Below the pieces are notes generated by a model. The model searched no databases. It had not been told where the DNA came from and saw only the letters and a list, made by a program, of their open reading frames with translations. Of a stretch of 64,000 bases of DNA, positions 1 through 9,570 are shown one piece after another. The position numbers and the translations under genes were made by a program. How positions within the stretch are numbered: the stretch's first letter is position 1; each line of letters begins with the position of its first letter. Source of the stretch: Viridibacillus sp050279675 (GTDB lineage: Bacteria; Bacillota; Bacilli; Bacillales_A; Planococcaceae); the NCBI RefSeq assembly GCF_050279675.1, contig NZ_JBNNUK010000002.1, forward strand, positions 266,073-330,072. The letters are read 5' to 3'.

Positions 1-488
1 GTTGCACCAGCTTTAATTACTTCATTAATAATACGTACAAGGAATTCACGGTCAGAGCGGAAAGCATCTTCTGCAGACCATTGAACAAGTGGAAATGTTT
101 TTTTTGCATATTTGACAGCTTCTACGGCTGCTTCAACAACTTGATCTGGTGTTTTGTTAAGTTTGTATTGCATATGAATCGGACTTGTAGCAAGGAATAC
201 ATGAATATGCGGTTGTTCCGCTTTTTTTAGGGCGTCCCAAGTAATATCAATATCCCTTTTAATTGCTCTTGCAAGACCTGTAACGATTGAGTTTTTAACT
301 GTACCTGCAATGCGTTGTACTGCATCGAAATCGCCAGGGGATGAAGCAGGAAAACCTGCTTCAATAATAGATGCCCCAAAGCGTTCTAGCTGTTTAGCAA
401 TTTCAAGCTTCTCAGCGGTGTTTAGGTTAATACCCGCTGATTGCTCTCCATCACGAAGTGTAGTATCAAAAATTTCAATTTTGCGCAC
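1..488 (-). CDS. leuA: 2-isopropylmalate synthase, N-terminal part (window edge)
   Basis: First committed step of leucine synthesis: condensation of 2-ketoisovalerate with acetyl-CoA in the cytosol. The translated start carries the HMGL-like signature DTTLRDGEQSAG followed by the TIM-barrel strands expected of LeuA, including GFPASSPGDF and HVFLATSPIHMQYKL. About 162 residues are visible and the gene runs off the left edge. I chose a GTG start at 488, which overlaps the end of ilvC by 14 bases, so translation is probably coupled. It is the last visible gene of the ilvB-ilvN-ilvC-leuA unit. Confidence 0.93.
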   Translation of the reverse strand, partial: MRKIEIFDTTLRDGEQSAGINLNTAEKLEIAKQLERFGASIIEAGFPASSPGDFDAVQRIAGTVKNSIVTGLARAIKRDIDITWDALKKAEQPHIHVFLATSPIHMQYKLNKTPDQVVEAAVEAVKYAKKTFPLVQWSAEDAFRSDREFLVRIINEVIKAGA

Positions 489-1506
489 TATGAACCACTT
501 CTTTCTCAATCTTTTTACCGTTATTTACGAAAGGCATCATTTCACGAAGTTTATCTCCAACTACTTCGATTTGGTGCTCAGATTCTGCTTTTTTAATAGT
601 ATTATATTTAGGACGGTTTGTTTCGTTTTCGTTGATCCATTCTTTTGCGAATTTACCTTCTTGAATATCTGTTAAAACGTCTTTCATGCGCTCTTTTACA
701 GAAGCATCTATTACACGTGGACCAGATACGAAATCTCCCCATTCAGCTGTATCTGAGATTGAGTAGCGCATGTTAGCTAGACCGCCTTCATACATCAAGT
801 CAACAATAAGTTTTAGTTCATGCATACATTCGAAGTAAGCGATTTCTGGTTGATAACCAGCTTCTACTAAAGTTTCGAAACCAGCTTTTACTAGAGCTGT
901 TGTACCACCGCAAAGAACTGCTTGCTCCCCGAATAGATCTGTTTCTGTTTCTTCTTTGAAAGTAGTTTCAATTACACCAGCACGTGCTGCACCGATACCT
1001 TTTGCATAAGCTAGTGCTAAATCTTTTGCGTTACCAGTTGCATCTTGGAAAATACCGAATAGTGCTGGTACACCTGCGCCAGCTTCGTATGTGCGGCGTA
1101 CTAAGTGTCCTGGACCTTTAGGAGCTACTAAGAATACGTCAACATCAGCTGGTGGTACGATTTGGCCAAAGTGAACATTGAAACCATGTGCAAATACTAG
1201 TGCATTTCCTGATTGTAATCCTGGTGCGATTTCTTCTTCATAAACTGCTTTTTGGCGTTCGTCTGGAAGTAAGATCATGATAACGTCTGCTTCTGCAGCT
1301 GCTTCTTTAACTGTTTTAACTGTTAGTCCATCTTGCTCAGCTTTATCAAAAGATTTGCCTGGACGGATACCAACTGTAACGTCGAAACCTGATTCTTTTA
1401 GGTTTTGAGCGTGTGCATGACCTTGTGAACCATATCCGATTACTGCGATTTTTTTACCTTGTAAAGTTGCCTCGTTGATATCATTGTTATAGTACATTTT
1501 TGCCAT
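475..1506 (-). CDS. ilvC: Ketol-acid reductoisomerase (NADP+)
   Basis: Second step of isoleucine/valine synthesis: Mg-dependent alkyl migration and NADPH reduction of acetolactate or acetohydroxybutyrate. The 343-residue length fits class I enzymes. The N-terminal Rossmann fold shows IAVIGYGSQGHAHAQNL (about 19-35), and the C-terminal knotted domain has the metal-binding stretch DLFGEQAVLCGG (about 190-201). It sits 44 bases after ilvN in the same unit, with an AGGGGGAA-type ribosome binding site before the ATG, and its 3' end overlaps the GTG of leuA. Confidence 0.97.
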   Translation of the reverse strand: MAKMYYNNDINEATLQGKKIAVIGYGSQGHAHAQNLKESGFDVTVGIRPGKSFDKAEQDGLTVKTVKEAAAEADVIMILLPDERQKAVYEEEIAPGLQSGNALVFAHGFNVHFGQIVPPADVDVFLVAPKGPGHLVRRTYEAGAGVPALFGIFQDATGNAKDLALAYAKGIGAARAGVIETTFKEETETDLFGEQAVLCGGTTALVKAGFETLVEAGYQPEIAYFECMHELKLIVDLMYEGGLANMRYSISDTAEWGDFVSGPRVIDASVKERMKDVLTDIQEGKFAKEWINENETNRPKYNTIKKAESEHQIEVVGDKLREMMPFVNNGKKIEKEVVHSAQN

Positions 1507-1550
1507 TTTAAATTCCCCCTGATTGGTTTAGTAGTTTTTTTGAAAAGCTT

Positions 1551-2066
1551 TTATTGTAAAATCGAAAGTTGCGCTGTTGGTTTTACTGGTGCATCACGTA
1601 CAAATGCTGTAACTCCAGTACGTGTTAGCTCTTTAATACCATATGGTTGGATCAATTCAATGAATGCGTCAATTTTTTCTGGGTTACCGACGATTTGATA
1701 AGTCACAACATTTTTACCCATATCGATGATGGAACCACGGAAAGGTTCGACAATTGAGTTAATCTCCATGCGCAAATTCGGTGGAGCAACAATTTTAATT
1801 AGTGCAAGCTCACGTATAACAATTGATTTGTCAGTGATATCATTTACTTTGATCACATCAATTTGTTTTGAAAGCTGTTTGACCAATTGTTCAATTTTAT
1901 TTTCATCTTCTACATGTACGATGAAAGTCATTTTAGAGATACCCGGTTGTTCTGTATGACCAACCGTAATACTTTCGATGTTAAACTGTCTTTTCATGAG
2001 TAGACCTGTGACGCGATTTAAGACACCACTTTGATTGATCACAGTTACTGTAATAACTCTTTTCAT
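1551..2066 (-). CDS. ilvN: Acetolactate synthase small (regulatory) subunit
   Basis: Regulatory subunit of acetohydroxyacid synthase, which binds valine and activates the large subunit. The N-terminal ACT domain is visible (ITVTVINQSGVLNRVTGLL, then FNIESITVG), followed by the C-terminal ALS small-subunit domain. At 171 residues it matches the family. Its ATG overlaps the TGA of ilvB by four bases (ATGA), so the two subunits are translationally coupled. Also called ilvH in Bacillus. Confidence 0.95.
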   Translation of the reverse strand: MKRVITVTVINQSGVLNRVTGLLMKRQFNIESITVGHTEQPGISKMTFIVHVEDENKIEQLVKQLSKQIDVIKVNDITDKSIVIRELALIKIVAPPNLRMEINSIVEPFRGSIIDMGKNVVTYQIVGNPEKIDAFIELIQPYGIKELTRTGVTAFVRDAPVKPTAQLSILQ

Positions 2067-3820
2067 TCTTTTTTCACCCCAATCATTTCATCTAATCCTT
2101 TACCAGGTGCTACCATTGGATTAACAACTTCAAGTTGTTTTACACGACAATCAATAAGTACTGGTTCATCTGATAACAGTGCTTCAGTTAGTATATCTTC
2201 AGCCTCATGAATTGTATTAATGCGGTAACCCTTCACACCGTAAGCTTCAGCTAGTTTCACGAAATCTGGCTGAACTGGCATTAGAGAAGATGAATAACGC
2301 TCTTCATAGAACGTTTCTTGCCATTGACGAACCATCCCTAAACAGCTGTTATTTAAAATAACAATTTTCACTGGTAAGTTAAATTCTTTCAATAAAGCAA
2401 GTTCTTGAGATGTCATTTGGAAGCCTGCATCACCTACAATAGAGATAACTCTTTGATCAGGTTTAGCAAATTGCGCTCCAATTGCAGCTGGGAAACCAAA
2501 GCCCATTGTTCCAAGTCCGCCAGACGTTACCCAGTTGTGATCGGTTTTAAATTTGTAGTATTGTGCTGTCCACATTTGGTGTTGCCCTACATCGGTTGTG
2601 ACGATTGCTTCACCATTTGTAATACGGTTAATTAGCTCCACAGCTTGTTGCGGATAAACTGTATCTGGCTCTTTTGCGTCATACCATAATGGGTATTCCG
2701 CTAAGCATTCAGTCAAATACTCGTGCCAAATCAACGTATCAGGTGTTTCAATCTCTTGTTTCAATAGTGCTTTTAATGCTTCTTTTGCATCTGCAACAAT
2801 TGGAATATCAGTTGGAACGTTTTTGCCAATTTCGGCTGGGTCAATATCGATATGAATTATTTTCGCTTTTTGAGCGAATTTGCTTAGATCTCCTGTAAGA
2901 CGGTCATCGAAGCGGGCTCCTATATTGATAAGTAAGTCACAGTTACTAATCGCCATATTAGACGTAAACGTACCGTGCATACCTGCCATCCCTAGGAAAA
3001 GCTCGTGTTCACCGTTAATACTGCCAAGTCCAAGCAAAGTATTAGTTACCGGAATATTATGTTTTTCAGCAAATTCAGTTAATTCAACCGATGCATCTGC
3101 AGCTAGAATTCCAGCACCTGCTAAGATCAAAGGTTGTTTTGCTTCACCGATTGCTTTCACAGCTTTTTGGATTTGCAAAAAGTTCGGATGCAACGTCGGC
3201 TGATAACCTGGTAAATTAATTGGTGCATTATCATCCACTTCCGATTCGAAAATGGTATTTGCGATATCTTTTGGAATATCAACTAGTACTGGTCCTTTAC
3301 GACCAGTTGAAGCAATGTGGAATGCTTCCTTTACGATTCTTGGAATATCATTAATGTTCTTCACTTGATAGTTATGCTTTGTAATCGGTTGTGTGATGCC
3401 AACAATATCAGCTTCTTGGAAAGCATCTGTTCCAACAACAGTTGTTGCAACCTGACCTGTAAAGACTACAAGTGGAAGAGAATCCATCATCGCATCTGTA
3501 ATACCTGTGACAAGGTTTGTAGCTCCCGGTCCAGATGTAGCAATAACTACTCCTGGTTTGCCGGATACGCGAGCATAACCTTCTGCAGCGTGAATTGCTC
3601 CTTGCTCATGTCTGGCGAGTATATGTTTAATCGGATCTTTGTATAGTGCGTCATATAATGGTAAGACAGCACCACCTGGATATCCGAAAATAATTTCAAC
3701 ATTTTGTTTCTTTAACGATTCGATGAATAATGCAGCACCATTTTGTTTCTTTTTAATTTCTTGTTTGGCCTCTTCCGGTGCTGATTCTCTACTCTTTAGT
3801 GGAACTTGTGCATTCATCAT
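2063..3820 (-). CDS. ilvB: Acetolactate synthase large (catalytic) subunit
   Basis: ThDP- and FAD-dependent condensation of pyruvate with pyruvate or 2-ketobutyrate, the entry to branched-chain amino acid synthesis. The protein has the ordered ThDP-binding N domain (IIFGYPGGAVLPLYDAL with catalytic Glu in ARHEQGAIHAAEGYAR), a central domain, and the ThDP/Mg motif GDAGFQMTSQEL followed by NNSCLGMVRQW. I start at the ATG at 3820 (585 residues) because GGGGAGG lies six bases upstream. The open frame upstream to 3934 is T-box leader and should not be included. Confidence 0.95.
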   Translation of the reverse strand: MMNAQVPLKSRESAPEEAKQEIKKKQNGAALFIESLKKQNVEIIFGYPGGAVLPLYDALYKDPIKHILARHEQGAIHAAEGYARVSGKPGVVIATSGPGATNLVTGITDAMMDSLPLVVFTGQVATTVVGTDAFQEADIVGITQPITKHNYQVKNINDIPRIVKEAFHIASTGRKGPVLVDIPKDIANTIFESEVDDNAPINLPGYQPTLHPNFLQIQKAVKAIGEAKQPLILAGAGILAADASVELTEFAEKHNIPVTNTLLGLGSINGEHELFLGMAGMHGTFTSNMAISNCDLLINIGARFDDRLTGDLSKFAQKAKIIHIDIDPAEIGKNVPTDIPIVADAKEALKALLKQEIETPDTLIWHEYLTECLAEYPLWYDAKEPDTVYPQQAVELINRITNGEAIVTTDVGQHQMWTAQYYKFKTDHNWVTSGGLGTMGFGFPAAIGAQFAKPDQRVISIVGDAGFQMTSQELALLKEFNLPVKIVILNNSCLGMVRQWQETFYEERYSSSLMPVQPDFVKLAEAYGVKGYRINTIHEAEDILTEALLSDEPVLIDCRVKQLEVVNPMVAPGKGLDEMIGVKKE

Positions 3821-3844
3821 ATAACTCCTCCCCAAATTTTTATA

Positions 3845-4120
3845 TAAAAAAAGCCCATTTCTCCGCACGCAAAGAAAACCTTTACGTAGGGATGAAAATA
3901 AGCTTTTCATGGTACCACCCTTGTTCATAGTCAAAAGACTACCTTTTGAATAGACAAATCTATTCTTTATCTAACGAGCGCAATTGGTTGCGCCCGGGGT
4001 TACCTAATTACTTACGTGTTTAGCAACCCACTCCGAGGGGATGTCGGATATAGTTGTATTACCGGCTCCCAGCACTACCGGCTCTCTGTGAATACTTAAA
4101 TCTATAACCTTTAACCTCAT
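3845..4120 (-). promoter_or_regulatory. T-box leader of ilvB-ilvN-ilvC-leuA, probable isoleucine (AUC) specifier
   Basis: The minus strand carries the diagnostic T-box AAGGGTGGTACCATG (about 3907-3921), the stem I motif CAGAGAGC (about 4081-4088), and a terminator hairpin ending in a T7 run just before ilvB (3847-3902). Aligning the specifier region with the second T-box in this window (upstream of proC) puts the codon ATC at 4042-4040 (GAC ATC CCCTCGGAG against GAA CCT ACTTCTGAG), i.e. tRNA-Ile. CTC a few bases on would mean Leu, so the specificity is an inference. Uncharged tRNA would stabilise the antiterminator and turn the operon on. A TTGACA at 4141-4146, at the end of ilvD, could be its -35 box, but I see no good -10. 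Confidence 0.92.
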
Positions 4121-4147
4121 CAACGATTTCTATATTTGATTGTCAAA

Positions 4148-5815
4148 CTATATTTTCATTACGCCGCCAGTAGAAGCGCTCGTTACTAGCTTAGAATATC
4201 GTGCTAAGTAACCTTTTTTAATCTTTGGTTCGAAAGGTTTTAAGTTTTGCTTTCTTTCAGCTAAGACTTCAGCAGAAACTTGTAATTCTATCGTACGGTT
4301 TGTTAAATCGATAGAGATTGTATCACCATTTTCTACTAATGCAATCGGTCCACCATCAGCAGCTTCTGGAGAGATATGCCCTATTGAGATACCTCGTGAA
4401 GCACCTGAGAAACGACCATCTGTAATAAGTGCTACCTCTTTACCTAGACCACGCCCCATAATAGCGGAAGTTGGTGCAAGCATTTCAGGCATTCCTGGTC
4501 CGCCTTTAGGTCCTTCATAACGAATGACTACGACATGACCTGATTGAACTGTACCATTATCGATGTTATCTTGAGCTTCCTCTTGAGAATCAAAGACAAT
4601 AGCTTCACCTGTGAACTCCTTAATAGAAGGATCAACAGCACCTACTTTAATAACAGCGCCTTCAGGAGCAATATTACCGAATAGTACTGATAAACCACCT
4701 ACAGGACTATATGGATTATCTTTTGTACGTATGACATCCGTATTCGTAATTTCATACCCTGCTACATCTTCAGCAATTGTTTTACCCGTGATAGTGATTC
4801 GATCTTTATGAATGGCCCCATCAATTTTACAAAGCTCATTGACAATTGCACTAACACCACCTGCAAGATGAACATCATGCATTGAATAATTCGAAGCTGG
4901 CATAATTTTCGATAAATACGGTACGCGTTCAGCTACCTTATTAATGTCTTCTATGTTGTAATCAATTTCTGCTTCATGAGCGATTGCTAATGTATGTAAA
5001 ACAGTATTAGTTGAACCTCCCATGGCCATATCAAGGGCAAAAGCATCATCGATTGTTTCTTTCGTAATGATATCGCGCGGTTTTACATCATCCTTGATCA
5101 TTTGGACTAAATGTTTTGCAGCGTCTTTAATCAATTGATGACGTGCATCAGAAGTTGCTAAGATCGTACCATTTCCTGGTAAAGCCATTCCTAGCATTTC
5201 CATAAGAGAGTTCATAGAGTTAGCCGTAAACATCCCTGAGCATGAGCCACAAGTCGGGCACGCGTTATCTTCGATGTCCTTTAATTGCTCTGCAGTCATT
5301 TGTCCGCTTTTATAAGCACCAACGCCTTCAAATACAGAAGTTAATGAAAGTTGCTCTCCAGTAGAAGAAACACCAGCTTCCATAGGACCACCTGATACAA
5401 ATACTGAAGGAACGTTCGTACGAACTGCTGCCATCAACATTCCTGGTGTGATTTTGTCACAGTTTGGAATGTAGAAGACACCATCAAACCAGTGTGCATT
5501 AATTACTGTTTCTGCAGAATCTGCGATTAGCTCTCGGCTTGGTAATGAATAGCGCATTCCGATATGGCCCATAGCAATCCCATCATCAACACCGATTGTA
5601 TTGAATTCGAATGGAATCCCGCCCGCTTCTCGAATCGCTTCCTTTACAACTTCAGCAAACTTTTGAAGATGAACATGACCTGGAATAATATCAATATAAG
5701 AATTACAAACTCCTATAAATGGTTTATCTAAATCTTTTGTTTTAACACCTGTTGCATATAGTAAACTTCTATGCGGAGCACGATCGACTCCCTTTTTTAT
5801 CATGTCACTTCTCAT
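4148..5815 (-). CDS. ilvD: Dihydroxy-acid dehydratase
   Basis: Fe-S dehydratase converting 2,3-dihydroxy acids to 2-keto acids in isoleucine and valine synthesis. Cluster-binding cysteines are visible in VCNSYID, PNCDKITPGM and CPTCGSCSGMFTANSMN, and the substrate loop GRFSGASRG is near the C terminus. The 555-residue length is typical. It lies 15 bases after ilvE, so the two form one transcription unit upstream of the T-box. Whether ilvED transcripts read on into the T-box leader is not clear, since no terminator separates them. Confidence 0.96.
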   Translation of the reverse strand: MRSDMIKKGVDRAPHRSLLYATGVKTKDLDKPFIGVCNSYIDIIPGHVHLQKFAEVVKEAIREAGGIPFEFNTIGVDDGIAMGHIGMRYSLPSRELIADSAETVINAHWFDGVFYIPNCDKITPGMLMAAVRTNVPSVFVSGGPMEAGVSSTGEQLSLTSVFEGVGAYKSGQMTAEQLKDIEDNACPTCGSCSGMFTANSMNSLMEMLGMALPGNGTILATSDARHQLIKDAAKHLVQMIKDDVKPRDIITKETIDDAFALDMAMGGSTNTVLHTLAIAHEAEIDYNIEDINKVAERVPYLSKIMPASNYSMHDVHLAGGVSAIVNELCKIDGAIHKDRITITGKTIAEDVAGYEITNTDVIRTKDNPYSPVGGLSVLFGNIAPEGAVIKVGAVDPSIKEFTGEAIVFDSQEEAQDNIDNGTVQSGHVVVIRYEGPKGGPGMPEMLAPTSAIMGRGLGKEVALITDGRFSGASRGISIGHISPEAADGGPIALVENGDTISIDLTNRTIELQVSAEVLAERKQNLKPFEPKIKKGYLARYSKLVTSASTGGVMKI

Positions 5816-5830
5816 TTTAAACGCCCCTCA

Positions 5831-6730
5831 TTACACTACTGTAGTTTTTACGTCGTAAGCTTTCACGCCATCTTGTTCAACGATTGCACGGAAACCCTCT
5901 AAAATGTCATTTGTCACTTTACCAGGTGTACCGTCACCAATAATTCGGCCGTCTACTTTCACTACAGCGATTACTTCAACAGCTGTACCTGTTAAGAATA
6001 CTTCATCAGCTACATATACATCATGTCTAGTAAACACACCTTCAATTGCTTCGTATCCTTTATTAGCAGCAACTTCTAAGATTGCATTACGCGTAATCCC
6101 TTCTAAAGCACCGATATAACCTGGAGGCGTGATTAATTTATTGTCTTTAATGATAAAGATATTATCGCTTGAACCTTCAGCTACATAACCTTCACCATTC
6201 ATCATTAACGCTTCAGAAACACCTGCTAAGTTAGCTTCTATTTTAACTAAAATATTATTTAAATAGTTTAATGTTTTCGTTTTTGGACTTAATACATCAG
6301 AACGGTTACGACGGCTTGAAGCTGAAACAATTTCAATACCAGTTTCGTAAAGCTCTGCTGGGAATAAAGCTAGTGGTTCAGCGATTACAATTACGCTTGC
6401 TTTCTTACAACTTCTAGGATCTATTCCTAAGTTACCAACGCCACGTGAAACGATTAAACGGATATAAGCACTTTGTAGAGAATTCACTTTAATTGTTTCT
6501 TTCACTACTTCAGTCATTTCTTCGATTGTGTATGGAATTTCTAGTAAAATGGATTTTGCTGATTCATAGAGTCTTACTAAGTGTTCTTCTAAACGAAAGA
6601 TATTGCCGTTATATGAACGAATACCTTCAAACACTCCATCACCATATAAAAAGCCATGGTCATAAACTGATACTTTCGCATCTTCCTTCTTAACAAAATC
6701 CCCATCAAGATAAATTAACTGGTTTCCCAT
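5831..6730 (-). CDS. ilvE: Branched-chain amino acid aminotransferase (class IV)
   Basis: PLP-dependent last step of leucine, isoleucine and valine synthesis. The fold-type IV sequence shows YDHGFLYGDGVFEGIR near the N terminus, the PLP lysine in SPKTKTLNYLNN, and the GYVAEGSSDNIF and TPPGYIGALEGITR segments. I start at the ATG at 6730 (299 residues), giving MGNQLIYLDGDF; the upstream in-frame extension to 6763 has no family similarity. It is first in the ilvE-ilvD unit, read from the promoter at 6805-6833. Confidence 0.95.
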   Translation of the reverse strand: MGNQLIYLDGDFVKKEDAKVSVYDHGFLYGDGVFEGIRSYNGNIFRLEEHLVRLYESAKSILLEIPYTIEEMTEVVKETIKVNSLQSAYIRLIVSRGVGNLGIDPRSCKKASVIVIAEPLALFPAELYETGIEIVSASSRRNRSDVLSPKTKTLNYLNNILVKIEANLAGVSEALMMNGEGYVAEGSSDNIFIIKDNKLITPPGYIGALEGITRNAILEVAANKGYEAIEGVFTRHDVYVADEVFLTGTAVEVIAVVKVDGRIIGDGTPGKVTNDILEGFRAIVEQDGVKAYDVKTTVV

Positions 6731-6804
6731 ATCTATCACTCTTTCTTTAAATAACATAGTCACGTTTTTGAATGTTGTCTCAAACGTTTTTTTAAATTGT
6801 TGCT

Positions 6805-6833
6805 ATCATAGTACGTATTTGAACTCACGTCAA
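6805..6833 (-). promoter_or_regulatory. Sigma-A promoter of ilvE-ilvD
   Basis: On the minus strand TTGACG (-35) is separated by exactly 17 bases from TATGAT (-10), about 75 bases before the ilvE start. This is the best promoter match in the intergenic region. Confidence 0.75.
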
Positions 6834-6936
6834 CCTTATTTTTTGAATTGTTTATCAATTTAAAAAATTTAAATATTTGTGTATGCGTTTTCATTCCCTT
6901 TTAGTTTGGTTTTAGCTGAATTATGAACACTTTTTA

Positions 6937-6951
6937 AATTTTTAGAAAAAT
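6937..6951. promoter_or_regulatory. Possible CodY-type box upstream of ilvE
   Basis: AATTTTTAGAAAAAT matches the CodY consensus AATTTTCWGAAAATT at 13 of 15 positions. It lies about 105 bases upstream of the ilvE -35 box. CodY regulation of ilv genes is known in Bacillus, but the region is very AT-rich and chance matches are likely. Confidence 0.3.
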
Positions 6952-6982
6952 TTTTAAATTGCATTAATTTAGGTATCAAAAT

Positions 6983-7021
6983 AGCCCCATACCATTGTTA
7001 TGTTATAAATGGAATGGAGCT
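6983..7021 (-). terminator. Terminator-like hairpin after the lactone-oxidase-like gene
   Basis: AGCTCCATTCCATT and AATGGTATGGGGCT pair with two mismatches around an 11-base loop, ten bases past the stop codon at 7031. The following T-tract on the minus strand (ATTTTG) is weak. Confidence 0.5.
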
Positions 7022-7030
7022 AGAAAGGCG

Positions 7031-8377
7031 TTACATTATTAAACTTTGGCACTCTACTTGTGTAAACAATGTCTTAAAATAAGCTGTCATGAAAACGTTA
7101 TTTGGATCATACTTGTCACGTTGAATTAAAAATTTCGGCAAATTCGGATACAATTCTAGCATTCTTTCTGCAGATAATGCGTTCACTTTTCCGAAATGAG
7201 GACGACCGTTATACTTCGTCATTAATTGTTTTACCCATCTAAAATAAGGCTTCTCATCCATCCCCTTATACATATGAAATGCTAAAAATGCTGATTCTAC
7301 TCCTCCTGTTGGACTTAGATAGCCCATTTCACCTGCCGCCGTTCTGCATTCAATCGGAAAATGTACACGGAATGGATGTGAAAGTAACGTATAATGTATC
7401 TCTTCCATACATGCTTCAAAGTGTTCTAATGGTATCGCATATTCACTTTCTAAAAACTTAACATGACGGGGTGTTGGGAAAATTTCGTAGCTTAGTCCAG
7501 TTTTAACACCGTTTGGAACACTAGAAGCAGAAATTTTACTGACGAGAGCGGTTCTTTTAGGCTGTTTACGGCACAGTTCTGACATCAGATAAAACAAACC
7601 ATTTTCTACAAATTGATTTTTAACGCTTTCAATGACTTTTGATGACTTCGATTGTTCAATTATTGGTATCATGTTCATCATTTTCACTTGTACTTTCTCA
7701 CTACCAGGGAAGTAAAACCATTCTAAATGGCGATTTTCTCTTATCATTTGTGGCCAATCCTGTAATGCCACAGGTAAAATGGATTGTGTCGAAACACATT
7801 TCAAACTATATAATGGCACAGTTTGAAGTGTCACTTGGACAAGAACCCCTAACAATCCTAGTGATAGATGTAAGGAATTCGACAATTCATCAGCTGCCCT
7901 TTTATGTTCATGATATTCTCCTACCCCGTCTACAAACCCCCATGCAATTACTTGATTTGAAATGGAACCAAGTGTGATGCCTGTACCATGTGTTCCAGTA
8001 GAAACAGCTCCCGCAATTGTTTGCTCTTGAATATCCCCCATATTCTGGAGTGCTAGTCCGTAATCTTTTAACAGTGGCCCAATTTCATATAAATAGGTCC
8101 CTGCCCATAAAGTTACTTCTCCTGATGCCTGATCGACATTGATTAATCCTCGCATATTGTGTAGAGATACAGCTATATCATCAGGCATTGCTACAGGGCT
8201 GAAAGAATGTCCAGCACCGGTTACTCGAAGCGTTTGCCCATTTTCACTCACTTTTTTTATTATCTGAGATAAATGTTCAGTAGAAAGTGGTAATAAGGAT
8301 CTAGTTGGTTTACTGACCACGTTGCCTGACCAATTTACCCATTCTTTTTGATCAATCCAATCTTTTACAGAAAACAT
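7031..8377 (-). CDS. D-arabinono-1,4-lactone oxidase / FAD-binding oxidoreductase family protein
   Basis: The 448-residue protein belongs to the sugar-1,4-lactone oxidase family. A PCMH-type FAD domain occupies the first 180 residues, with GAGHSFSP (the His position carries covalent flavin in many members) and STGTHGTG. The C-terminal ALO domain ends with the HFGKVNALS motif. The bacterial substrate is unknown. It overlaps the upstream PLP-type gene by 13 bases, so the two are co-translated, which suggests a shared pathway on an amino or hydroxy acid. It starts at ATG 8377 inside the end of that gene. Confidence 0.85.
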   Translation of the reverse strand: MFSVKDWIDQKEWVNWSGNVVSKPTRSLLPLSTEHLSQIIKKVSENGQTLRVTGAGHSFSPVAMPDDIAVSLHNMRGLINVDQASGEVTLWAGTYLYEIGPLLKDYGLALQNMGDIQEQTIAGAVSTGTHGTGITLGSISNQVIAWGFVDGVGEYHEHKRAADELSNSLHLSLGLLGVLVQVTLQTVPLYSLKCVSTQSILPVALQDWPQMIRENRHLEWFYFPGSEKVQVKMMNMIPIIEQSKSSKVIESVKNQFVENGLFYLMSELCRKQPKRTALVSKISASSVPNGVKTGLSYEIFPTPRHVKFLESEYAIPLEHFEACMEEIHYTLLSHPFRVHFPIECRTAAGEMGYLSPTGGVESAFLAFHMYKGMDEKPYFRWVKQLMTKYNGRPHFGKVNALSAERMLELYPNLPKFLIQRDKYDPNNVFMTAYFKTLFTQVECQSLIM

Positions 8378-9540
8378 TTCCCGTCCCCCCTATAAGTTGC
8401 AAAACTATCAATATATCGATCTTTTCGTTTCGCTTCCAGACTAAGAAAGCGCTCACATAACTCTCCTGCCTTAGCATGACGAAAATAGATCTTATCCCCT
8501 ATATTTATTTGATGACCACTTTGTATATGAAGAGGAGTTTGCACCTCACCTACACCTTCCAAATCGAAAAAATTATAATTTTGAGCATCATAAGGTACAG
8601 GTTGTTTGTCCTTACTTATTGCACCAGAAGCGATATATCCTCCTCCATGACAAACAACGATATTCGGTGCAGGATTTCTCGTGACACGTAACGCAAAACC
8701 TGCTGCTGGCTTTAAATTCAACGTATGATAATGATCAAAAAGTGCTGGCGCAAAAAATGCCGATCCAACTGTTACCTCGCTCACTTCTTCTTGAGCTATT
8801 GTATATTGTAAGCTCCCTGAACCCCCACCATTAACAAATTCAATTGTTGAAAAGCGTTTCGATAACTCCTCAACAGCTTGTTTACGGAAAACTGTCAACT
8901 TTTTCTTCGATTTATTTTTCAAAAATCGGATCATCGGTGCTTGCCATTTTTGTAGAGGTTTATCGATTACTCCAGCAATTTGCGCTTCATAGCCCATCAA
9001 GCCTTTCACTATAATATTTGGAAAATATGATAATTGCGATAGAAATTGTGTAAGTAGTGAAAAAGAATGTAACGATGAACGCCTTGTCCCAAAGTAAATA
9101 AAGGGGGTTTTCATTGAGAGATTGATATCGATACAAATATGTAAAGATGTGTCGTATTCATTTGCAATGTCTTGCAAAAATTGAATTTGTCTCACATCAT
9201 CTACCATAAAGGTAATGTCCTTTCCACCTTTCACATGTGTAACAAGTTTTCTAGTACTCATCGGTTCTAATATGGGATAGCCAATAAGAAAATGATCAAA
9301 CCCCTCATTTATCAAATACAACGTCTCTTCAGCAGTAAACGTCATCCATCCAGAAAAAGTTGGTAACTTTGAAGCAATATAAGTGAGGAGATCTTTTGAG
9401 CGAATCGATTTTGTAGCAATTCGAATGCTTTTTCCGTTTTTATGTTGATTGATAAAATCGATATTTGCATCAAGTGCATCTAAATCAATCCACGCAAATG
9501 GACACTCCAAATGTTCAAAGGCACGATCAAACGTTGACAT
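8365..9540 (-). CDS. PLP-dependent alanine racemase-like / D-serine deaminase-aldolase family protein
   Basis: A fold-type III PLP protein of 391 residues. The N-terminal alanine-racemase-like barrel holds the probable PLP lysine in IRIATKSIRS, and FVNGGGSGSL resembles the phosphate-binding loop. The C-terminal beta domain has VVCHGGGYIASGAISKD as in D-threonine aldolase and D-serine dehydratase relatives. Substrate unknown. It is immediately upstream of, and overlapping, the FAD oxidoreductase, so the two probably act together. I cannot choose between deaminase and aldolase from the sequence. Confidence 0.8.
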   Translation of the reverse strand: MSTFDRAFEHLECPFAWIDLDALDANIDFINQHKNGKSIRIATKSIRSKDLLTYIASKLPTFSGWMTFTAEETLYLINEGFDHFLIGYPILEPMSTRKLVTHVKGGKDITFMVDDVRQIQFLQDIANEYDTSLHICIDINLSMKTPFIYFGTRRSSLHSFSLLTQFLSQLSYFPNIIVKGLMGYEAQIAGVIDKPLQKWQAPMIRFLKNKSKKKLTVFRKQAVEELSKRFSTIEFVNGGGSGSLQYTIAQEEVSEVTVGSAFFAPALFDHYHTLNLKPAAGFALRVTRNPAPNIVVCHGGGYIASGAISKDKQPVPYDAQNYNFFDLEGVGEVQTPLHIQSGHQINIGDKIYFRHAKAGELCERFLSLEAKRKDRYIDSFATYRGDGKCFL

Positions 9541-9570
9541 TGCCTCACACCCTATCTATATATTAAAAAA

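Noticed and set aside
3821..3934. N-terminal extension of ilvB by 38 codons
   Set aside because: It reads through the T-box and terminator of the leader; the ATG at 3820 has a strong ribosome binding site and the expected protein start.
4118..4146. Promoter for the ilvB T-box from the TTGACA at 4141-4146
   Set aside because: No acceptable -10 box at 16-18 bases; kept only as a note.
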